The translations under genes and the position numbers were made by a program. A model generated the notes under the pieces. That model was not told the origin of the DNA. It did no database searches and saw only the letters and a list, made by a program, of their open reading frames with translations. From contig CACZQE010000400.1 of NCBI GenBank assembly GCA_902783205.1, positions 1-10,472 on the forward strand: a stretch of DNA of 10,472 nucleotides, given 5' to 3'. This document shows, in pieces, positions 1 through 6,700 of the stretch (positions within the stretch are counted from its first letter, which is position 1; each line of letters opens with the position of its first letter). This DNA is from an uncultured Lachnospiraceae bacterium. Lineage in GTDB: Bacteria; Bacillota_A; Clostridia; Lachnospirales; Lachnospiraceae.

Positions 1-579
1 CTGCGCATCAACATCATAGACAAGGGACCCGTCCGGGTTCTTCTGCGGGATCGAGATCAGGAAAGACGTGATGTAAAACTTATTGTCACCTTCTCCACGC
101 GCATCCTGCTTGACAAGGTACAGTCCTACTTCGAGGTCGTCAAAAGATACCTTTCCTTCGGCGTCCATTGCTTTCGGCTGTACATCAAAGGCGATATTCT
201 CGGCGGTCGCCGCCATCTTCTTCGCGAGATCAAGATTCGCCGCATCCAGGGCTTCATCCGTATCCGGAATCTCTCCCGCCCCGGCAAAGCGCTCATCCTC
301 TTCGAACCAGGCTCCCCCGTTGTCCTGGATGACGTCCGCCACTTTGTAGAGGCCGACAGAGTTTCCTCCCGTTACCGGCCTTGTCGTTTTGGTATTCTCA
401 TCATAATACGTGAACGTGATCGAGATCGATCCGGCGCGGTCCGGGTCCAGCGCCTCTTTGTCCTCAGCCGCAGCTGCCGGGAGCGATGTCAGAGGCATCA
501 TCAGGCCCAGTGACAAAGCCAGGGCTGCTTTCGCGATTCCCTTTATTCTGTTTTTCAGTCCAACTTTTTTACCATGCAT
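1..579 (-). CDS. Pilin-family surface protein, N-terminal part (3' end beyond the window)
   Basis: I translated this frame by hand; it is open from ATG at 579 to the left edge, giving 193 residues with no stop. Residues 1-38 look like a signal peptide: basic start (KKVGLKNR), hydrophobic core (AALALSLGLMM), then PAAAAED. The mature part fits the first domain of Gram-positive pilins: a GSISITF strand (50-56), a GGNSVGLYKVAD segment (71-82), an LAKKMA helix (118-123), then VSFDDLEVGLYLV (144-156) and FLISIP (173-178). The visible part ends at YDVDAQ; in related pilins this is followed closely by the Pro-Lys that supplies the polymerising lysine, which would lie just outside. A clear ribosome site precedes it, 25 bases after the sortase stop, so it is probably cotranscribed. 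It may be a base/minor pilin or the shaft of a neighbouring cassette. The family call is firm; the role is inferred. Confidence 0.87.
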   Translation of the reverse strand, partial: MHGKKVGLKNRIKGIAKAALALSLGLMMPLTSLPAAAAEDKEALDPDRAGSISITFTYYDENTKTTRPVTGGNSVGLYKVADVIQDNGGAWFEEDERFAGAGEIPDTDEALDAANLDLAKKMAATAENIAFDVQPKAMDAEGKVSFDDLEVGLYLVKQDARGEGDNKFYITSFLISIPQKNPDGSLVYDVDAQ

Positions 580-586
580 TTTGTTG

Positions 587-593
587 CCCCTTT
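587..593 (-). promoter_or_regulatory. Ribosome binding site of the downstream pilin gene
   Basis: AAAGGGG lies 7 bases before the ATG at 579. It fixes that start: the neighbouring ATG at 575 is in another frame and meets a stop within a few codons. Confidence 0.8.
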
Positions 594-604
594 CTGCGGC
601 TGTT

Positions 605-1627
605 TTATTTCTTTTGTTTCTTTTCAAAAAACTTCTTTACGGCTTCCAGAACAACATCCTGGTCTCCAATCTCTATCTCTGCTTCCTGCAGATTCTTTTC
701 ACCCAGATACTCCTCTTTCAAGTCTCTCTTTTTTCTCTTTTTTGCACTTGTACTGATCAAAACATAGAGTAGTAACAAGAGTATAAGGGGCACTGCCAGG
801 AATGGTGCAATATAGACCGGTGGGATCTGAATTGCATCCGCGACAACCATTGCATTGCCGTTGAGATTATTGATTCGGTGTGCGCGCACCAGAAGCCTGT
901 GAGTATTGATGCCGTAGGGAGTACAGGTGATCAGCGTGCAGTAATCCTTCCCTTCCTCAATGGTCAGGTGGGAAAAATCATCCGGCTCCACGATCCAGAT
1001 ATGATCCACCTCATAAGTGAGGGTCTCGTTCAGGATCGTCATGGTAAATGTATCACCTTCCCTGAGCTTGTCCAGGTCTGTAAAAAGCCTGGCTGAAGGA
1101 AGTCCCCTGTGGCCTGACAGCATGCAGTGGGCGCTCTCACCGCCTACCGGAAGAGAAGTCTCCTCAAGGTGTCCTATCGAGGTATGCAGGGTTTCTTCTT
1201 CTGTTCCGTGATAGATCGGGAGCATCACATCGATCTTCTGGATCTTGATATACCCCATGACGCCGTTGCCGCCTACGTCAAGCTGCGATCTGTAAGCCTC
1301 CCGCTCTTCTTCAGAGAGTGTCCAGTTAATTCCTCTTTTAGCAAGTTCTGCATTATACATCCTGGCTTCATCCAGGATCCTCGCATAATCTTCTTTGTTC
1401 ATGTTCGCCACGCTCTCCGCGTAGGACATGACAGATCTGGCCTGATGCAAGGAATTCCAGTAGTCCGCAAAGGACGGATATATTAAAAGACAAGCCCCTA
1501 TGATCAATGCAGCCACAAGAATCACTGTTAACATCCGATCCGATATCCAGCTCAGCAGTTGAAATCCGGAACCGGCATTGGCTGATTCTGCAATATTGTA
1601 GTTTTTCTTTGTGTTATACAGTTTCAT
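605..1627 (-). CDS. Class C (pilin-polymerising) sortase
   Basis: Membrane transpeptidase that cleaves LPxTG-type signals and joins pilins through lysine side chains. Numbered from ATG at 1627 (340 residues): a membrane segment at about 32-50, an extracellular linker, then the sortase barrel from GYIKI (125-129). Catalytic residues are visible: His173 in LSGHRGLPSA, Cys235 in TLITCTPYG and Arg244 in NTHRLLV. A second membrane segment (271-291) and a highly charged tail of nearly 50 residues follow; two membrane segments are typical of class C. The usual DP(F/W) lid motif is not apparent; the matching place reads NWTLSEEE. ATG at 1639 is an alternative start adding four residues, but it has no ribosome site, whereas AAGGA lies four bases before 1627. 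It follows a shaft-type pilin and precedes another pilin, so its substrates are probably the pilins on both sides. Confidence 0.93.
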   Translation of the reverse strand: MKLYNTKKNYNIAESANAGSGFQLLSWISDRMLTVILVAALIIGACLLIYPSFADYWNSLHQARSVMSYAESVANMNKEDYARILDEARMYNAELAKRGINWTLSEEEREAYRSQLDVGGNGVMGYIKIQKIDVMLPIYHGTEEETLHTSIGHLEETSLPVGGESAHCMLSGHRGLPSARLFTDLDKLREGDTFTMTILNETLTYEVDHIWIVEPDDFSHLTIEEGKDYCTLITCTPYGINTHRLLVRAHRINNLNGNAMVVADAIQIPPVYIAPFLAVPLILLLLLYVLISTSAKKRKKRDLKEEYLGEKNLQEAEIEIGDQDVVLEAVKKFFEKKQKK

Positions 1628-1639
1628 GCTATCCTTCAT

Positions 1640-1740
1640 GCTTGTAAATAATGTTTACTTTACTAAATGCACAGCCGTAAGCTTTACATTTAGGAAAACA
1701 AGCATTAGATTACCGGGCATCACTATTTTAAGCTGCTGAT
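1640..1740 (-). promoter_or_regulatory. AT-rich sortase leader with two small inverted repeats
   Basis: The leader holds GTAAA (1644-1648) facing TTTAC (1654-1658) across five bases, and CTAAATG (1663-1669) facing CATTTAG (1687-1693) across 17 bases. The first would fold immediately before ATG 1639, which favours translation from ATG 1627. I see no convincing -35/-10 pair. The repeats are visible; any regulatory role is a guess. Confidence 0.3.
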
Positions 1741-1779
1741 CACTCCGGGCTCCGGCATTACGCCGGAGCCTCTCGAGTG
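1741..1779 (-). terminator. Strong stem-loop between backbone pilin and sortase (attenuator-like)
   Basis: GGCTCCGGC (1748-1756) and GCCGGAGCC (1762-1770) form a perfect 9-base-pair GC-rich stem around the loop ATTAC. CACTC (1741-1745) and GAGTG (1775-1779) add an outer 5-pair stem. It begins about 70 bases after the pilin stop. No U-run follows on the minus strand, so it is not a textbook intrinsic terminator. It more likely protects the pilin message end, marks a processing site, or partly reduces read-through into the sortase. The structure is certain; the function is inferred. Confidence 0.5.
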
Positions 1780-1852
1780 TTCATTTAGTGTTTATTCCGG
1801 ATCAACCCGGTCAAAATTCACTATATTAATGATTCCATTTGTCTGCTACCGA

Positions 1853-3523
1853 TCAGCGGGACATTCTTCTCTTTGAGATCAGGATGACTGCTGCGCCGAT
1901 CACGAGGATGGAACCGACAACGTAGAACAGTGTTGTGCCGATACCGCCGGTGGAAGGAAGCTCCTGGCCGGGAGTATTGGGAACTTCAAAGGACTCCTCA
2001 TTGATTGTTGTTTCAGTAGAAGTAGGACCTTCGTTCTCAATAGTGTATTCATTTTCAGAGAGCTTCTCATCTGTCTCTGCATCATAAGTTGTTACAGTAT
2101 AAGTATCCAGGACTTCTGTCTCGTAGGTTATTGTAATGCCCAGGTCTTCATCTTCCTCTGTAACGGTCTCTGTCCTGTACTGGGCATCAATCACTATTTT
2201 GTAGACTGTCGTGTCCTTAATGTAACCTGCCGGAGCATCTGTCTCCTTCAGATAGTAAGTATCAGCAGCGAGGCCCTTGTAAGTAATGATGCCATCTTCT
2301 TTAGTTGTAAAGGTTCCATCCGTTAAGTCGTTCGTGTAAAGTGTTGTGCACTCTTTATCTGTGTACAGGCCGAAGGTCGCGCCGATCAGAGCGCCAACTG
2401 TCTTCTCGTTGTCCAGTTCAATTTCTTCTACTACATATTCGCCATTTTCTACTGCAACCTTCACGAGTTCAGAAGTCTTCTTTGTCTCATCACCGAGGAG
2501 AGCTGCACCAAGAGAGAATGTATATGTATTGGAAACGTCCTTCAATGCTCCTTTTTCATTGCCGGGACCGTTAGAATAAATAACCTCAACTGTGTTTTCA
2601 TCCTGATTGATAATGAATTCAGCCTCGTTTGTCACTGTTCCCGTATACTCGATGTGAACAGTTCGCGCTATAGTATTGGTCGCCAGGAACCCGTCCTCAG
2701 AGCCATCAAACGACACGGTGAATCCTGTTTTATCTGCATCTTTGATCTCATAAGCACCGGCAGGGGCTTCAGGACCAAGTGTAACTGTGATCGAATCAGG
2801 ATCCAGTTCCACTCCTTCAGTAATTGAGTCAACAATATCAAAAGAAGGATTTGTATAACTGGGAAGGAACACGGGAAGAGTTGTATCAATATAGAATGTC
2901 ACAGTCTCTCCCACATAAGAATCAATCGCTTCTGCGACTTCTCTGTCAGTGTCTTCTTCTGTTTTCTCGACAATGAAGGTGGTTTTCTTAGCCATTGCTT
3001 TGTCAGAATACTGCTCTTCGATAGAGACGATCGAGCTGGGATCTTCCTCACCTTCTTCTTTGGGCTGTCTATAGTCAGCTCCTACGAATGCGGGATTGTA
3101 AACAACACCGGGCTCTGCCGCTGCAATTACAACCATATATAAACCGGCATCCGGTCCTTCTAATGTCCAAACACCTGTAGAATCGACCGTACCGCCATCC
3201 ACTCCTCCGGATGTTGCAGCTGCAGCGATCCTGGTTGCAAGGGCCTGATCAATCGATCCAGCTTCATCCTCTGTTCCCAGAATCTGCTCAAGATCTGCAT
3301 CAGCAAGAGAATCGAACGGTGCTTTAAACGCCCAGCCGGTTCCATCTACCCATTCAAGTACCTGATAATACGTCACGGCATCGCCTTCAGCAAGATCCAG
3401 TACCTGAATCTGTCCGTCAACTTCCAGATCACCTTCTGCCGCGAATACGCTTGTTCCCATACTAAGCACCATAACCATGGCAATCAGCACAGCGAAGATC
3501 TTTTTCATTCTCTTCATGATCAT
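1853..3523 (-). CDS. Backbone-type pilin with LPSTG sorting signal
   Basis: The 556-residue shaft candidate of the pilus. Residues 1-29 are a signal peptide (KRMKKIF, hydrophobic core, SVFAAEG). Residues about 30-170 form an N-terminal pilin domain ending in AGLYMVV (126-132) and VYNPAFVGADY (141-151). Residues about 180-340 match the fimbrial isopeptide D2 type: AKKTTFIVEK, then VGETVTFYIDTTLP (204-217) and NTVEVIYSN (310-318). Residues about 376-497 are a Cna_B/SpaA domain with GATFGLYTDKECT (381-393) and the E-box YYLKETDAPAGY (423-434), whose Glu427 should catalyse an isopeptide bond. The wall-sorting signal is LPSTG (522-526), a hydrophobic stretch, and the tail SKRRMSR. I see no canonical YPKN pilin motif. 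AAAGGA lies 4 bases before ATG 3523 and 10 before in-frame ATG 3517, so the start is uncertain by two residues. Confidence 0.93.
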   Translation of the reverse strand: MIMKRMKKIFAVLIAMVMVLSMGTSVFAAEGDLEVDGQIQVLDLAEGDAVTYYQVLEWVDGTGWAFKAPFDSLADADLEQILGTEDEAGSIDQALATRIAAAATSGGVDGGTVDSTGVWTLEGPDAGLYMVVIAAAEPGVVYNPAFVGADYRQPKEEGEEDPSSIVSIEEQYSDKAMAKKTTFIVEKTEEDTDREVAEAIDSYVGETVTFYIDTTLPVFLPSYTNPSFDIVDSITEGVELDPDSITVTLGPEAPAGAYEIKDADKTGFTVSFDGSEDGFLATNTIARTVHIEYTGTVTNEAEFIINQDENTVEVIYSNGPGNEKGALKDVSNTYTFSLGAALLGDETKKTSELVKVAVENGEYVVEEIELDNEKTVGALIGATFGLYTDKECTTLYTNDLTDGTFTTKEDGIITYKGLAADTYYLKETDAPAGYIKDTTVYKIVIDAQYRTETVTEEDEDLGITITYETEVLDTYTVTTYDAETDEKLSENEYTIENEGPTSTETTINEESFEVPNTPGQELPSTGGIGTTLFYVVGSILVIGAAVILISKRRMSR

Positions 3524-3527
3524 TTCA

Positions 3528-3533
3528 TCCTTT
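3528..3533 (-). promoter_or_regulatory. Ribosome binding site of the backbone pilin
   Basis: AAAGGA lies 4 bases before ATG 3523 and 10 bases before in-frame ATG 3517. Both spacings are somewhat off the optimum, so it does not decide between these starts. Confidence 0.65.
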
Positions 3534-3605
3534 CTTATCAGTCTGTCTCTTCAAAGACTATATCCAGCCCATGAAGGGCGTTTGCTGTTTAAGACTTCAG
3601 CTGGT

Positions 3606-3655
3606 TTCGGGCTGAGCCATCAAGTCTCGACTGATTTTTGACAGATCAGCCCGAA
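3606..3655 (-). promoter_or_regulatory. Long inverted repeat between adhesin and backbone pilin
   Basis: TTCGGGCTGA (3606-3615) and TCAGCCCGAA (3646-3655) form a perfect 10-base-pair stem around a 30-base loop; the loop can fold on itself through ATCAGT and ACTTGAT around CGAG. No U-run follows on the minus strand. Part of the loop (AAGTCT, 3622-3627) can also pair with AGACTT (3592-3597), giving an alternative fold. The gap separates a very large adhesin from a shaft pilin needed in many more copies, so a processing or attenuation role is plausible but unproven. Confidence 0.45.
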
Positions 3656-3718
3656 GTTTAGAGTTTTATCATTCGTCTTCAGATATCGGCGTCAGTTATT
3701 CGTCGAGATCAGAGGCTG

Positions 3719-6700
3719 TTAATTCACCCTCCTTTCCCTACGCCTCATCCTGAAGCCGTACATCAAAGCGGATGCCATGATCAGCATTAAGCCGCTCAGT
3801 GTATACAGCAGTGTGCCGGGACCTCCGGAATGCGGTAGTTCTGCACCGGACGGATTATTAATGTAGATTCCAAAGCCTCCTTCATCGAGTTCATAGATTG
3901 CAGAAGTTCTAGAATCAAATTCCTCATTTCCTGTGGTGTAGTCGACACTACCATCATCATTAATTGTAAATTTAACGACTCCGTCCAGAAGGATATAGCC
4001 GCCAGTAGTTGCTACTTCCTTCAAGAAATATGTGCCCGGGATCAAAGCACCTATCCTGACAGTTCCATCTTCTCCGGTTTCAATAATTCCATCCGGTCCG
4101 AATTCAGCACCGGTGCTGTCAGTCATAATCTGATTAGTGCAATCTTCGTCAGAATAGAGTTTGAACTGTACACCACTCAGTGTGTTTTCCGGAGTCCAGT
4201 CACCGATCTTCTTGATTTCGATCACAGTACTGATCTGCGTGTTCGTGATTATTCCGCCACTCGCAACAGGCTCTGTTGTTGATGCTTTGTATCCGGGATA
4301 ACCGGTTGTCTCGGCGATTGTGTAAGTAATCTCAGTAGTACCATCTGCCTGATACTTGGGCAGATTTACGAACGTCGCTTTCCAGGGTTCACTCTCATAG
4401 CCACCTGTCACTTCGGGTTTCGTATCAGCCTCTCCATCAAGCGTTACCGTGTACTCAGTTGCCGTTTCACCTGCGTACAGAGTGAATACAACTGTTCCTC
4501 CATCCGGAGCTTCTGTGGTGCCATCTGCGTTCAACCAGGCTTTCAGAGCATAAACTTCAATAGCCTCCTGCGTATTCGTAATTGTTCCGCCGCTTGCAAC
4601 AGGATCTCTTGTAGACGGTGTGTATCCGGGATAGGTTCCGGTCTCTGCAATCGTATAAACAATCTCAACTGCTTCGCCTTCAACAACTTTATACTTCGGC
4701 AGATTCTGGAACGTTGCCTTCCAGTCTGTACTTTCATATCCAGCCGTTCCGGAAGGAACTTCATCAGCTTCTCCGTTAAGTGTTACCGTGTACTCAGTTG
4801 CCGTTTCATCTGCATACAGCGTAAATACTACTGTTGCCCCTGCAGGAGGTGTAGTTGAGCCGTCTGCATTCTTCCATTCCTTAGTTGCTTCTGCCGTTGT
4901 AGGTTCCTGTGTATTCGTAATTGTTCCGCCGCTTGCAACAGGATCTCTTGTAGACGGTGTGTATCCGGGATAGGTTCCGGTCTCTGCGATCGTATAAACA
5001 ATCTCAACTGCTTCTCCATTTTCAATTCTATACATCGGCAGGTTTACGAATGTTGCTGTCCAGGCTATGCTCTCATATCCACCGGTCACTTCAGGTGCAG
5101 TTTCCGGCGTTCCGTCAAGTTCTACCGTGTACTCAGTTGCCGTTCCGTCCGCATACAGGGTATAGGTAACCTTTCCGCCCTGCGGTGCATCTGTTGTCCC
5201 ATCTGCATTCACCCATGCCTTAAGGGCATTTGCGATTGTGGAATCCTGGGAGTTAGTGATCGTACTTCCGGAACCTACCGGCTCTGTAGTAGAAGCAGTG
5301 TATCCCGGATAACCGGTTGTCTCGGCGATTGTGTATACAATCTCAGTTTCACCATCAGCTTGATACTTAGGCAGCTTTACAAACGTAGCCGTCCAGGGTT
5401 CACTCTCATAGCCGCCGGTTACTGTAGGAACATTTTCATCTGCTTTTCCGTCAAGAGTTACGGTATACGGTGTAACAGTTCCATCTGAATACAGTGTGAA
5501 TACTACTGTTGCGCCATCCGGTGCATCAGTGGTTCCATCTGCATTTTTCCATGCTTTCTTTGCATTTGTTTCTGTAGAACCCTGTGTATTTGTAATGGTC
5601 CCGCCACTTGCAACGGGATCTGTTGTCGATGCAGTGTAGCCGGGATAAGTTCCGGTCTCTGCGATCGTATAGACGATTTCTACAGCTTCATTATTAACAA
5701 TTTTATATTTCGGGAGATTCTGGAACGTTGCTGTCCAAGCCGGACTCTCGTAGCCGCCCGTGCCTGCCGGAGCAGAATCAACTATTCCATCCAGAGTTAC
5801 GGTATAAGTAGTTGATGTTCCGTCTGCAAACAGAGTGAATACTACTGTTGCGCCTTCCGGAGCTTCAGTGCTGCCGTCTGCATTCTCCCAGGCCTTAATC
5901 GCAAATGCCTCTGCGGGAACTTGTGTATTATTTATCGTTCCGCCGCTGGCCACACGATCCGTTGGTGACGGTGTGTATCCGGGATAGGTTCCGGTCTCTG
6001 CAATCGTATATTCGATTTCGACTTTTTCACCGTCCACAAGCTTGTACTTCGAAAGACCAACAAATGTTGCGGTCCAGCCTTCACTCTCATAACCTGCAGG
6101 ATCTGTCCCGGTAGGTGCTTCATCTGCTTTACCATCAAGCGTTACTGTATGCTCAGTTTCTTCTCCATCTGCATACAGTGTGAATACGACTGTCGCGCCA
6201 TCCGGGGCGGTTGTTGAACCGTCTGCGTTCTTCCAGGTCTTCTTCGCATTTGCTTCCGTCACAACACGCTTATTGGTGTAGTCGATCTCATAGCGAGAGT
6301 CGGCGTAATCAATTGTTCCGGAAATACCAAGGTCCTCTACCGTGCCGGCAGGTTCTTCTTTGTCGACTACAGTGGTCGAACCGTCGTCCCCTTCCGTTTC
6401 CTCTTTGTATTTCCGTACTCCTGCAATACTGACGTTCTCATAGCTGGCATCCAGTGTCTCAGAAACCGAATAGCTCGATCCGGTAGGCAGGTTCAGGAAA
6501 CGCAGGCTATAGCCGTCCTGCATTTTAATAGTTACTGCATTTCCGCTGGGGATATAGTAATAACCCGTATATTCTCCAGTAGAATCATCTGTTTCTCTCT
6601 CTAAGCCGGTGCCGCTTGCGAGATCATCGCTTATTACAGTCGTGCCATCGCTGGTGTCAACAACCGAGAACCACACGTAATAGTCGGAATTGATGTCCCC

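Noticed and set aside
410..772. Hydrophobic plus-strand open frames spanning the sortase tail and pilin start
   Set aside because: They lie opposite two well-supported genes. The Phe/Leu-rich look comes from the complement of Lys/Glu-rich codons.
1640..1740. Separate promoter for the sortase gene
   Set aside because: I found no acceptable pair of -35 and -10 elements at normal spacing. AT-richness alone is not enough.
2668..2889. Alternative minus-strand frame inside the backbone pilin
   Set aside because: It is a shifted frame within an intact pilin reading frame, with no sign of a frameshift or separate start.
4957..5169. Peptide beginning MCIRDR, resembling the tell-tale MCIRDS peptide of sequencing-adapter contamination
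   Set aside because: It is the complement of the repeated YPGYT region. It recurs in several Cna_B units as ordinary coding sequence, and no adapter sequence is present.
4235..6256. Possible CRISPR-like array because of regular repeats
   Set aside because: The period is about 336 bases, the repeats are continuous protein-coding units in one frame, and there are no short spacers.
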